From positions 620,001 to 684,000 of the forward strand of contig NZ_PSTZ01000007.1 in the NCBI RefSeq assembly GCF_002931555.1: a stretch of 64,000 nt of DNA. The letters run 5' to 3'. A model generated the notes under the pieces. That model was not told the origin of the DNA and ran no database searches. It was given only the letters and a program-made list of their open reading frames with translations. The stretch is from Pseudoclavibacter sp. RFBB5. GTDB taxonomy: Bacteria; Actinomycetota; Actinomycetes; Actinomycetales; Microbacteriaceae. The translations under genes were made by a program, and so were the position numbers. Shown piece by piece: positions 24,251 through 32,808 of the stretch (position 1 is the stretch's first letter; each line of letters starts with the position of its first letter).

Positions 24251-26995
24251 GTGGCTGTTAACAACCAGGATCCGTACTCAGAGCATTACGTTGACAGCGA
24301 CCCCGAGGAGACCGCCGAATGGCGAGAATCGCTCGATGCGGTCGTAGACGCGCAGGGACACCAGCGCGGACGAGACATCATGCTCAGCCTTCTTGAGCGG
24401 TCTCGGGAGCGCCACCTCGGCGTTCCCATGGTTCCAACCACCGACTACGTGAACTCGATTGCGCCCGAGGATGAGCCAGAGTTCCCCGGTGACGAGTCGC
24501 TGGAGCGCACGTACCGTTCGTGGATCCGCTGGAACGCGGCCATGACGGTGCAGCGCGCGCAGCGCGAAGGGGTCGCAGTCGGCGGCCACATCTCCTCCTA
24601 CGCGTCGCAGGCGACGCTCTACGAAGTGGGTCTGAACCACTTCTTCAAGGGCTACGACCACGCGGACGGACCCGACCAGGTCTTCTTCCAGGGGCACGCC
24701 TCCCCCGGCAACTACTCGCGTGCCTTCCTGCAGGGGCAGATCTCGTCGGAGCAGCTCGACGGCTTCCGCCAGGAGCAGTCCGCTGCTCCGTTCGGCATGC
24801 CGTCGTACCCGCACCCGCGCCTCATGAAGGACTTCTGGCAGTTCCCGACCGTCTCGATGGGTATCGGGCCGCTCAACGCGATCTGGCAGGCGCAGTTCAA
24901 CAAGTACCTCACCAACCGCGGCATCAAGGATGCCTCCGGTTCGCACGTGTGGGCGTACCTGGGCGACGGCGAGATGGATGAGGTCGAGTCGCGTGGTCAG
25001 CTGCAGGTCGCAGCCAACCAGAACCTCGACAACCTGACCTTCGTCGTCAACTGCAACCTGCAGCGCCTCGACGGCCCCGTCCGAGGAAACGGCAAGATCA
25101 TCCAGGAGCTCGAGAGCTTCTTCCGCGGCGCCGGCTGGCACGTCATCAAGGTCGTCTGGGGTCGCGAGTGGGACTCGCTGCTCGAGCGCGACGACAAGGG
25201 CGCGCTCCGCACGCTCATGAACGAGACGCCGGACGGCGACTTCCAGACGTACAAGACGGAGTCGGGTGGATTCGTCCGCGACAACTTCTTCGGACGCGAC
25301 CCAGAGGCGCTCAAGCTCGTCGAGAACTACAGCGATGACGAGATCTGGGGCCTCAAGCGAGGCGGCCACGACTACCGCAAGGTCTACGCGGCCTACAAGG
25401 CAGCGACTGAGCACAAGGGCCAGCCGACCGTCATCCTCGCCCACACGATCAAGGGCTACGGCCTCGGACCGCACTTCGAGGGCCGCAACGCGACGCACCA
25501 GATGAAGAAGCTCACGCTTCCCGACCTGAAGGCGTTCCGCGACCAGCTGCACATCCCCATCTCGGACGCAGCGCTCGAAGCCGACGTCTACCAGCCGCCG
25601 TACTACCACCCCGGCGCGGACAACGAGGCCATCCAGTACATGCAGGAGCGTCGCCGCGAGCTCGGCGGCTTCGTGCCGGAGCGTCGCTCGAAGTTCACGC
25701 AGATCGCGGTCCCGGAAGACAAGACGTACGCGTCCGTCAAGAAGGGATCCGGAACGCAGGAGATCGCCTCGACGATGGCGTTCGTCCGCCTCCTCAAGGA
25801 CCTCATGCGCGTCAAGGACTTCGGCGCACGCATCGTCCCGATCATCCCGGACGAGGCCCGCACCTTCGGTGTCGACGCGTTCTTCCCGACCGCGAAGATC
25901 TACAACCCCAACGGCCAGCACTACATGTCGGTCGACCGTGAGCTGCTCCTCGCCTACCGCGAGAGCGAACAGGGTCAGATCAACCACGTCGGCATCAACG
26001 AGGCCGGCGCCATGGGCGCATTCACGGCAGCCGGTTCGTCGTACTCGACGCACGGCGAAGCCATGATCCCGATCTACATGTACTACTCGATGTTCGGGTT
26101 CCAGCGCACGGCGGACGCCATGTGGGCGGCAGCCGACCAGCTCTCGCGGGGCTTCCTCATCGGAGCCACCGCCGGACGCACCACACTCGCCGGCGAAGGC
26201 CTGCAGCACATGGACGGCCACTCGCCGATCATCGCCGCAACCAACCCGGCAGTCATCACCTACGACCCTGCTTACGCCTACGAGCTCGCACACATCATGC
26301 AGGCAGGCATCGAGCGGATGTACGGCCCGGACTCCCAGTCGGAGAACCCGAAGCAGGACCCGAACGTCATGTACTACCTCACGGTGTACAACGAGCCGAT
26401 GGCGCAGCCAGCTGAGCCGGAGAACGTCGACGTCGAGGGCATCCTCAAGGGCATCTACTACCTCAAGGGAACCGAGGCCTCCGGGCCGCGCGTGCAGCTG
26501 CTCGCGTCTGGCGTGGGTGTGCCGTGGGTTCTCGAGGCGCAGGAGATTCTCGAGAAGGACTGGGGCGTTGCCGCCGAGGTCTGGTCGGTCACGTCCTGGA
26601 ACGAGCTCCGTCGCGACGGCCTCCGTGCCGAGGAGTACAACTGGACGCACCCGAACGAGGAGCCGAAGGTTCCCTTCGTCACGGACAAGCTCCAGGCGTC
26701 AGAGGGCCCGGTCATCGCGGTGAGCGACTTCTCGCACGCTGTGCAGGATCAGATCCGTCCGTTCGTGAAGAACGACTTCACGACGCTCGGCGCCGACGAC
26801 TTCGGCATCTCCGACACTCGTCCAGCAGCTCGTCGCTACTACCTCATCGACAGCCACTCCGTCGTCGTCCGCGCCCTCGAGCGCCTCGCGACGCAGGGCA
26901 AGCTCGACCGCTCGGTCGTGCAGGAGGCCATCGACAAGTACGACCTGCACAACCCGAAGGCCGGCACGAGCGGCAGCGCGGGCGGAGACGCCTAA
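24251..26995 (+). CDS. aceE: Pyruvate dehydrogenase E1 component, homodimeric
   Basis: The 914-residue enzyme uses thiamine diphosphate to decarboxylate pyruvate and acylate the lipoyl domain of E2, feeding acetyl-CoA formation. The ThDP motif runs from GDGEMDE (residue 238) to [16 protein letters not shown] (about residue 257), and length fits the single-chain E1 of proteobacteria and actinobacteria. The GTG at 24251 is preferred because GAGG lies 6 bp upstream and family similarity begins at [14 protein letters not shown]; an ATG at 24239 would add four residues. fasR and the fatty acid genes follow on the same strand, coupling acetyl-CoA supply to its use. E2 and E3 are elsewhere. Confidence 0.96.
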   Translation: MAVNNQDPYSEHYVDSDPEETAEWRESLDAVVDAQGHQRGRDIMLSLLERSRERHLGVPMVPTTDYVNSIAPEDEPEFPGDESLERTYRSWIRWNAAMTVQRAQREGVAVGGHISSYASQATLYEVGLNHFFKGYDHADGPDQVFFQGHASPGNYSRAFLQGQISSEQLDGFRQEQSAAPFGMPSYPHPRLMKDFWQFPTVSMGIGPLNAIWQAQFNKYLTNRGIKDASGSHVWAYLGDGEMDEVESRGQLQVAANQNLDNLTFVVNCNLQRLDGPVRGNGKIIQELESFFRGAGWHVIKVVWGREWDSLLERDDKGALRTLMNETPDGDFQTYKTESGGFVRDNFFGRDPEALKLVENYSDDEIWGLKRGGHDYRKVYAAYKAATEHKGQPTVILAHTIKGYGLGPHFEGRNATHQMKKLTLPDLKAFRDQLHIPISDAALEADVYQPPYYHPGADNEAIQYMQERRRELGGFVPERRSKFTQIAVPEDKTYASVKKGSGTQEIASTMAFVRLLKDLMRVKDFGARIVPIIPDEARTFGVDAFFPTAKIYNPNGQHYMSVDRELLLAYRESEQGQINHVGINEAGAMGAFTAAGSSYSTHGEAMIPIYMYYSMFGFQRTADAMWAAADQLSRGFLIGATAGRTTLAGEGLQHMDGHSPIIAATNPAVITYDPAYAYELAHIMQAGIERMYGPDSQSENPKQDPNVMYYLTVYNEPMAQPAEPENVDVEGILKGIYYLKGTEASGPRVQLLASGVGVPWVLEAQEILEKDWGVAAEVWSVTSWNELRRDGLRAEEYNWTHPNEEPKVPFVTDKLQASEGPVIAVSDFSHAVQDQIRPFVKNDFTTLGADDFGISDTRPAARRYYLIDSHSVVVRALERLATQGKLDRSVVQEAIDKYDLHNPKAGTSGSAGGDA

Positions 26996-27035
26996 CGGCC
27001 CTCCTCCCCTGCTCGCCACCTCACAGTTCGGAATC

Positions 27036-28280
27036 ATGCCCGCTCCACGCACAAAGGACCAGACACTCAACTGGCTTCGGTCGATCTCCGGAGAGCTCTC
27101 GACCGCGACAGTGAAGCGCTTGGAAGACACCCTTCCCTGGTTCGGGGACATGCCCCCTGGGCGACGAAGCGCCGTCGGCCTCGTCGCCCAGTCGGGCATC
27201 TCCTCCTTCATCGCCTGGTTCGAGGACCCGACCGCCACCCCCTGGGTGGCGGCGGACGTCTTCGACTCCGCTCCGCGCGAGCTCCTCCGCTCGGTGAGCC
27301 TGCAGCAGACGCTGCAGCTCATCCGAGTGGTCGTGGAGGTCGTCGAGGAACGGACGAAGTCCACGGACGGCGACGTGCGTGAAGCGGTGCTGAAGTACTC
27401 GCGTGACATCGCCTTCGCGGCTGCGGACGTCTACGCGCGCGCCGCGGAGGCTCGCGGGTTGTGGGATGCGCGCCTCGAGGCGCTGGTCGTCGACTCGATC
27501 CTCACGGGCGAGCACGACGATGAGCTCCCGAGCCGCATCGCGGCACTCGGCTGGCACGGCCACGGCGAGGTGAGCGTCCTCGTCGGGACCACCCCGAGGA
27601 TCCTCGAGGTCGACCAGATCCGCCGAACCGCCAGACACAACAAGGTCGACCTGCTCGTCGGCGTCCAAGGCGGGCGCCTCGTGCTCGTCATCGGGCGCGC
27701 GCACCCCAACGGGGAGGGTGACGAGACCGAGCAGGTTCCGTTCATGGAGATCGCCGAGCGCCTCGAACCGAGCTTCGGTGACGGACGTCTGGTGCTCGGC
27801 CCACCCGTGCCGAGCGTCGTCGAGGCCTCCAGAAGCGCGCGCGCCGCACTCGCCGGCTTCGCGGTGGCCGGCGCCTGGCGCAAGGCGCAGCGGCCCATGC
27901 TCGCCGACGAACTGCTGCCTGAGCGAGCACTCGCAGGCGACCCGCTCGCGAGACAGACGCTCGTCGCCCGCGTGTTCAGGCCGCTCGCCGACCACCAGAG
28001 CGACCTCCTCACGACGCTCTGGTGCTACCTCGACAACGGCCGCTCACTCGAAGCGACCGCACGCGAGCTCTTCGTGCACCCCAACACCGTTCGCTACCGC
28101 CTCAAGCGGGTCAGCGAAGTCATCGGCTGGGACGCGACCGGACCACGCGAGGCCCTCATCCTGCAGTGCGCGCTCATCCTCGGCAACATCGCCGAGCCCA
28201 AGCAGCCCGAACCGCGACGCCAAACGGGCACGACCGGAGCAGCCAACGTGCCGCGACGCGGTCGGCGCACCTCCCACTAG
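27036..28280 (+). CDS. fasR: PucR-type transcriptional regulator, FasR-like
   Basis: The 414-residue protein ends in the PucR C-terminal helix-turn-helix (LWCYLDNGRSLEATARELFV and HPNTVRYRLKRVSEVIGWD, about residues 330-370) and has a GGDEF-like/CdaR middle region (SVLVGTTPRILEVDQIRR...). Position just before fabD is that of FasR in Streptomyces, which activates the fab genes and binds acyl-ACP or acyl-CoA signals. Here it follows aceE by 40 bp, so it may be cotranscribed with it. The start at 27036 (MPAPRTKDQTLNWLRS) is the family start. The tail after residue 375 is Arg/Pro-rich and probably disordered. Confidence 0.85.
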   Translation: MPAPRTKDQTLNWLRSISGELSTATVKRLEDTLPWFGDMPPGRRSAVGLVAQSGISSFIAWFEDPTATPWVAADVFDSAPRELLRSVSLQQTLQLIRVVVEVVEERTKSTDGDVREAVLKYSRDIAFAAADVYARAAEARGLWDARLEALVVDSILTGEHDDELPSRIAALGWHGHGEVSVLVGTTPRILEVDQIRRTARHNKVDLLVGVQGGRLVLVIGRAHPNGEGDETEQVPFMEIAERLEPSFGDGRLVLGPPVPSVVEASRSARAALAGFAVAGAWRKAQRPMLADELLPERALAGDPLARQTLVARVFRPLADHQSDLLTTLWCYLDNGRSLEATARELFVHPNTVRYRLKRVSEVIGWDATGPREALILQCALILGNIAEPKQPEPRRQTGTTGAANVPRRGRRTSH

Positions 28281-28358
28281 AGATCCTCTAATGAACTCTC
28301 GACTTCTTGGGACTGTTGCTACAGGGCTGAGGGCTCAGGTGCTGTCATGATGGAATCC

Positions 28359-29282
28359 ATGATTGTCGTCACCTGCCCAGGCCAGGGTTCTCAGACTCCA
28401 GGCTTCCTGCTCCCCTGGATCGAAGACGCGAGGAACCGAGACACGCTCGAGCAGCTGTCCGCCTCCTCCGGCATCGACCTCGTCAAGCACGGCACCGAGT
28501 CAGACGCCGACACGATCCGTGACACGGCGATCGCCCAGCCCCTCATCGTCGCCGCCGGCATCCTCGCGTGGAACTCGCTCATGGAACTCCCCGGAGCAGC
28601 GTCCGCCGTCCGCGGTGTCGCGGGACACTCGGTCGGCGAGATCACAGCCGCCTACGCTGCCGGCATCTTCGACGCCGACACCGCGATGCGCTTCGTCGCC
28701 CGCCGCTCCCAGCTCATGGCACAGGATGCGGCCGCGACGCCGACCAGCATGAGCGCAGTGCTGGGCGGAGACGAAGAAGCCGTTCTCGCGCGCCTCGCCG
28801 AGCTCGACCTCACCCCGGCCAACTTCAACGGCGGCGGCCAGATCGTCGCCGCAGGCGCCCCGGAGGCCCTCGACGCGCTCCGTAGCGAACCAGCCGCCGG
28901 GACGCGCGTCATCCCGCTCAAAGTCGCCGGCGCGTTCCACACGCGGTACATGGAGCAGGCCCGCACCGCGCTCGGCGCGGACGCCGAGCTCTTCGAGGTT
29001 CGCGATCCAGTGCGCACCATCTGGTCCAACGAGACCGGCGAGACCGTGACGGACGGCGTCGAGTTTCGCGCAGCCCTCATCCGCCAGCTCGCGCAGCCCG
29101 TGCGCTGGGACGCCTGCATGCGCTCCTTCGCGGCCGCCGGCGTCACCTCGCTCATCGAACTCGCGCCCGCCGGCACCCTCAGCGGGCTCGCCAAGCGCGC
29201 CCTCAGGGGAACGCCGACGCTCGCGCTCTCCACTCCCGCAGACCTCGACGTCGCGCGCGAGCGCATCGCCGCCGACGCCTGA
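28359..29282 (+). CDS. fabD: Malonyl-CoA:ACP transacylase
   Basis: The 307-residue enzyme transfers malonyl groups to ACP. It opens with VVTCPGQGSQTPGF, has the nucleophile Ser91 in AGHSVGEITAAY, and ends with a catalytic His in the region GAFHTRYMEQA (near residue 195). It precedes fabH by 30 bp. The ATG at 28359 was selected because MIVVTCPGQG is the canonical N-terminus; ATGs at 28347 and 28350 are in frame and would add three or four residues with no better ribosome site. A FasR site may lie in the 67 bp upstream, but none was identified. Confidence 0.95.
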   Translation: MIVVTCPGQGSQTPGFLLPWIEDARNRDTLEQLSASSGIDLVKHGTESDADTIRDTAIAQPLIVAAGILAWNSLMELPGAASAVRGVAGHSVGEITAAYAAGIFDADTAMRFVARRSQLMAQDAAATPTSMSAVLGGDEEAVLARLAELDLTPANFNGGGQIVAAGAPEALDALRSEPAAGTRVIPLKVAGAFHTRYMEQARTALGADAELFEVRDPVRTIWSNETGETVTDGVEFRAALIRQLAQPVRWDACMRSFAAAGVTSLIELAPAGTLSGLAKRALRGTPTLALSTPADLDVARERIAADA

Positions 29283-29312
29283 CCCGCCAAGAGCATCCTC
29301 GAGAGGACTCGC

Positions 29313-30323
29313 ATGACCACAGCAACACCCACCCTCGTGCAGTCGACGGGCGCGCAGTTCACGCGCATCCTCGCAATGGGCGCCGCCCGCGGTGAGCGCG
29401 TCGTGCCGAACTCGGAGATCATCGAGCCGATCAACTCGTCAGACGAGTGGATCCGCCAGCGCACCGGCGTCATCACTCGAGTCCGCGCAAACGAGGACAC
29501 GAGCGCACTCGACCTCGCCGTCGACGCCTCCCGCGAGGCCATCGAGCGTTCCGGCATCGACCCGAGCAGGATCGGTGCCGTGATCGTCGCGACGATCAGC
29601 AACGGGATGCAGACGCCCTCGCTCGCCGCCCGCCTCGCCGACCTCGTCGGCACGACGCCCGCGGCAGCCTACGACCTCAACGCCGCATGTGCCGGCTACT
29701 GCTACGCCGTCGCCCAGGCCGACGCGCTCGTGCGCACCGGCGTCGCCGAGCACGTCCTCGTCGTCGGCACGGAGAAGCTCTCCGACCTCATCGACCCAAC
29801 CGACCGCACCATCTCGTTCCTCCTCGGTGACGGTGCGGGAGCGGCGATCATCGGGCCGAGCGACACTCCTGGCATCTCCAAGTCGATCCTCGGATCCGAC
29901 GGTTCGCGCTGGGAGGCAGTCTCCATGAACGCGAGCCTGCAGGAGTACCGCCAAGGCGGCTCCGAATGGCCCACGCTGCGCCAGGACGGGCCGAGCGTCT
30001 TCCGCTGGGCGGTCTGGGACATGGCGAAGGTCGCGCGACGCGCACTCGAAGAGGCGGGCGTCACCCCCGACCAGCTCGCCGCGTTCATCCCTCACCAGGC
30101 GAACATGCGCATCGTCGACGAGTTCGCGAAGCAGCTCGCCCTGCCAGACCACGTCGTCATCGCCCGCGACATCGCGTCGACCGGCAACACCTCGGCCGCC
30201 TCGGTGCCGCTCGCAACGCACCGGCTGCTCGAAGAGAACCCCGAGCTCTCGGGCGGCCTCGCACTGCAGATCGGCTTCGGCGCCGGCCTCGTGTACGGCG
30301 CCCAGGTCGTCGTGCTCCCCTAA
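29313..30323 (+). CDS. fabH: 3-oxoacyl-ACP synthase III (KASIII)
   Basis: The 336-residue condensing enzyme joins an acyl-CoA primer to malonyl-ACP. The catalytic triad is Cys126 (AACAGYCYAVAQADAL), His261 (FIPHQANMRIVDEF) and Asn292 (STGNTSAASVPL). NSSDEWIRQRTGVITR early in the chain matches the primer pocket region. Primer preference (branched versus straight) cannot be read directly; actinobacteria often use branched primers. It follows fabD closely and precedes acpP by 89 bp, which contains an ACP ribosome site (AAGGAGAAAC). Confidence 0.96.
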   Translation: MTTATPTLVQSTGAQFTRILAMGAARGERVVPNSEIIEPINSSDEWIRQRTGVITRVRANEDTSALDLAVDASREAIERSGIDPSRIGAVIVATISNGMQTPSLAARLADLVGTTPAAAYDLNAACAGYCYAVAQADALVRTGVAEHVLVVGTEKLSDLIDPTDRTISFLLGDGAGAAIIGPSDTPGISKSILGSDGSRWEAVSMNASLQEYRQGGSEWPTLRQDGPSVFRWAVWDMAKVARRALEEAGVTPDQLAAFIPHQANMRIVDEFAKQLALPDHVVIARDIASTGNTSAASVPLATHRLLEENPELSGGLALQIGFGAGLVYGAQVVVLP

Positions 30324-30412
30324 CGCGGCCAAGAACTCCCCGCACGCCTCCACCACGCACCGCCGCCGACCAATACACTTGGCTCGGTCATTGACAATCA
30401 AGGAGAAACACC

Positions 30413-30658
30413 ATGGCACTTACCAACGACGAAGTTCTCGCGGGACTCGCTGAGCTCGTAAACGACGAGACCGGGATCGCGGCTGACACGGTCACCGTTG
30501 AGAAGTCTTTCACCGACGACCTCGACATCGACTCGATCTCCATGATGACGATCGTCGTCAACGCCGAAGAGAAGTTCGACGTCAAGATCCCGGACGACGA
30601 GGTCGCAAACCTCAAGACCGTGGGCGACGCCGTCAACTTCATCGTCGCAGCGTCCTAA
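30413..30658 (+). CDS. acpP: Acyl carrier protein
   Basis: The 81-residue acidic protein carries the growing acyl chain. Ser41 in DLDIDSISMMTIVV is the 4'-phosphopantetheine site, and helix 2 (MMTIVVNAEEKFDVKIPDDE) is the usual partner-recognition helix. The start is certain from AAGGAGAAACACC just before. A long GC-rich hairpin between acpP and fabF (30676-30701) probably raises ACP relative to downstream product. Confidence 0.98.
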   Translation: MALTNDEVLAGLAELVNDETGIAADTVTVEKSFTDDLDIDSISMMTIVVNAEEKFDVKIPDDEVANLKTVGDAVNFIVAAS

Positions 30659-30675
30659 GGACGGTCCTCCACTTC

Positions 30676-30701
30676 GAGTGGGCGGCATCTGCCGCCCACT
30701 C
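30676..30701 (+). terminator. Hairpin between acpP and fabF
   Basis: GAGTGGGCGGC (30676-30686) pairs with GCCGCCCACTC (30691-30701) over ATCT, a stem of 11 perfect base pairs, and TTGGTGACTGTTT follows. Placed 18 bp after the acpP stop it resembles a partial terminator or an mRNA 3' stabiliser, so acpP can be transcribed in excess of fabF. Confidence 0.75.
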
Positions 30702-30748
30702 TTGGTGACTGTTTCACCTTCGCCCCAGTTCATTCAGGAGCAATTGTC

Positions 30749-31990
30749 ATGACCAAGAAAATCGTCGTCACCGGAATCGGAGCGACTTCCCCGCTCGGCG
30801 GAGACGCCCGCAGCACCTGGGAAGCACTCCTCGCCGGTGAGTCCGGAGCCCGGACGCTCGAGGCCGAATGGGTCGCGAAGTACGAGATCCCCATCGAATT
30901 CGCCGCGACCGCCAAGGTCCCGGCACGCGAGGTGCTCCCCCGCCACGAGGCGAAGCGCCTCGACCCCTCAAGCCAGTTCGCGCTTATCGCTGGCCGTGAA
31001 GCCTTCGCCGACGCCGGGCTCACGGTTGGCGACATCCCCGCCGAGCGACTCCTCGTCGACTGGGCCACCGGCATCGGCGGCGTATGGACCCTGCTCGACG
31101 CCTGGGACACGCTCCGCGAGAAGGGGCCGCGCCGCGTCATGCCGCTGACGGTTCCCATGCTCATGCCAAACGGCCCCGGAGCCGCGATCGGCATGGACAT
31201 CCAGGCCCGCGCCGGCGTCCGCACCGTCGTCTCCGCGTGCGCTTCGAGCACAGAAGCAATCGCCGACGCCTACGAGCACCTCCAGCAGGGCCTCGCAGAC
31301 GTCGTGGTCGCCGGCGGATCGGAAGCGGCCATCCACCCCCTGCCCGTCGCCTCCTTCGCGGCCATGCAGGCGCTCTCCAAGCGCAACGACGACCCGTCGC
31401 ACGCGTCACGCCCCTACGACGTGAGCCGCGACGGCTTCGTGCTCGGCGAAGGTGCCGCGGCGCTCGTGCTTGAGACGGAAGAGCACGCGCTCGCCCGTGG
31501 CGCACGCATCTACGCCGAGCTGATCGGTGGCGGAGTGACCGCAGACGCGCACCACATCACCGCGCCGGACCCAGAAGGTACGGGGGCTGCCCGCGCCATC
31601 AGGGCTGCACTCGAGCAAGCCGGGGTCGCAGTCGAGGACGTCACCCACATCAACGCCCACGCGACCTCGACACCCGTCGGGGACATCGCCGAGTTCACGG
31701 CCCTCAAGTCCGTCTTCGGGGACTACCTCGCGTCGATCCCCGTCTCGGCGACGAAGGCATCCACTGGCCATCTCCTCGGTGGGGCCGGCGCCATCGAGGC
31801 GATGTTCACGGTGCTCGCGCTCTCCGAGGGCACGCTGCCCCCGACGATCAACCTCAACGAGCAGGACCCGGCCATCCACCTCGACGTGGTCACCGAACCG
31901 CGCCCGTTCGAGGCGTCCGGCAAGGTCGCGATCTCGACGTCGTTCGGCTTCGGCGGGCACAACGCCGTCGTCGCGTTCCGCGGCATCTAG
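30749..31990 (+). CDS. fabF: 3-oxoacyl-ACP synthase II (KASII)
   Basis: The 413-residue condensing enzyme extends acyl-ACP with malonyl-ACP. Catalytic residues are Cys164 (VVSACASSTEAIAD), His304 (HINAHATSTPVGD) and His341 (STKASTGHLLGGAG). The GGSEAAIHPLPVASFAAMQA segment matches the family. Its ribosome site AGGAGCAA precedes the ATG at 30749 and it ends before a long terminator hairpin, marking the end of the fab unit. No fabG or fabI/InhA-like gene is adjacent, so the reductases are elsewhere. Confidence 0.97.
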   Translation: MTKKIVVTGIGATSPLGGDARSTWEALLAGESGARTLEAEWVAKYEIPIEFAATAKVPAREVLPRHEAKRLDPSSQFALIAGREAFADAGLTVGDIPAERLLVDWATGIGGVWTLLDAWDTLREKGPRRVMPLTVPMLMPNGPGAAIGMDIQARAGVRTVVSACASSTEAIADAYEHLQQGLADVVVAGGSEAAIHPLPVASFAAMQALSKRNDDPSHASRPYDVSRDGFVLGEGAAALVLETEEHALARGARIYAELIGGGVTADAHHITAPDPEGTGAARAIRAALEQAGVAVEDVTHINAHATSTPVGDIAEFTALKSVFGDYLASIPVSATKASTGHLLGGAGAIEAMFTVLALSEGTLPPTINLNEQDPAIHLDVVTEPRPFEASGKVAISTSFGFGGHNAVVAFRGI

Positions 31991-32026
31991 GCAAGACCTG
32001 CACGCGGTTCGCCGCGCGCAGACAGA

Positions 32027-32064
32027 ACTGTGGCCCCTCAGGTGGAAACCTGAGGGGCCACAGT
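32027..32064 (+). terminator. Strong hairpin after the fab operon
   Basis: Two 17-nt arms (32027-32043 and 32048-32064) are perfectly complementary around the loop GGAA, a stable GNRA tetraloop. The pairing is symmetrical, so it can stop transcription from both fabF and, in reverse, the DUF3145 gene. Confidence 0.92.
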
Positions 32065-32124
32065 CCTTGGAGTATCGAGAACAGCTGCAGACTCACCTCA
32101 CGGCGGGCCTACGGCGTGGCTGAC

Positions 32125-32631
32125 CTAGCCGACGCGGTGGTGCATCCAAACGACGGGACTCTCGTCTCCGGCGATGCGGAAAGGCTCCAACTCGTCGTCC
32201 CAAGCCTGCCCAAGCGCGAGGCGCAGCTCACGGTGGAGCTCAGAGGCGTTGCCGCCCGCGATTTCCATCGCGTACCGAACGCGTTCTTCCGGAACCACGA
32301 CGCCGCCAGAGGCATCCGTCTGGGCATAGTAGATACCAAGCTCAGGCGTGTGCATCCAACGACCGCCATCGACGCCAGGACGCGCGTCCTCGGTGACTTC
32401 GAAGCGAAGGTGAGCCCACCCGCGCAGATGCGACGCAATCGCCGCCCCCGCGCCGGGCTCGCCTTCCCAGGTGAACTCCGCACGCAACTGCCCCGGAATG
32501 ACCGGCTGGTCGATCCAAGGAAGGTTGACGGCGTACCCGAGGGCGCGACCGACACCCCATTCGACGTGCTGGCAAAGCGCCTTAGGAGAGGAGTGCACGT
32601 AGAGCACCCCTCCTGCGTTTGGTGCAACCAT
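32125..32631 (-). CDS. DUF3145 family protein
   Basis: The 168-residue protein matches DUF3145, a single-copy actinobacterial family located near fatty acid genes. Notable segments are GGVLYVHSSPKALCQHVEWG, LRAEFTWEGEPGAGAAIASH and LHRELRLALGQAWDDELEPF. Its function is unknown. The ATG at 32631 follows a good ribosome site (GGAGGAG, 5 bp) and is preferred over a start 13 codons upstream. It converges on fabF. Confidence 0.88.
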   Translation of the reverse strand: MVAPNAGGVLYVHSSPKALCQHVEWGVGRALGYAVNLPWIDQPVIPGQLRAEFTWEGEPGAGAAIASHLRGWAHLRFEVTEDARPGVDGGRWMHTPELGIYYAQTDASGGVVVPEERVRYAMEIAGGNASELHRELRLALGQAWDDELEPFRIAGDESPVVWMHHRVG

Positions 32632-32808
32632 GAGTTCTCCTCCATTCGTTTGGTGATTCGTCTTCCCCAACGATCACGTGATGAATGGATGCGAACTGCA
32701 TCGTTTACCAGACGTCGACATTTCTGTCGTCTCTTGAATTATGCCCGACGGCGACGCCGAATGACAAGCCTGTCATTACATTCGACGCCGCCGCCCGGAA
32801 GTTCGCCG

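Noticed and set aside
24278-26650. A minus-strand open frame of about 790 codons opposite aceE
   Set aside because: It is the mirror of the aceE codon pattern; the sense protein has ThDP motifs and full length.
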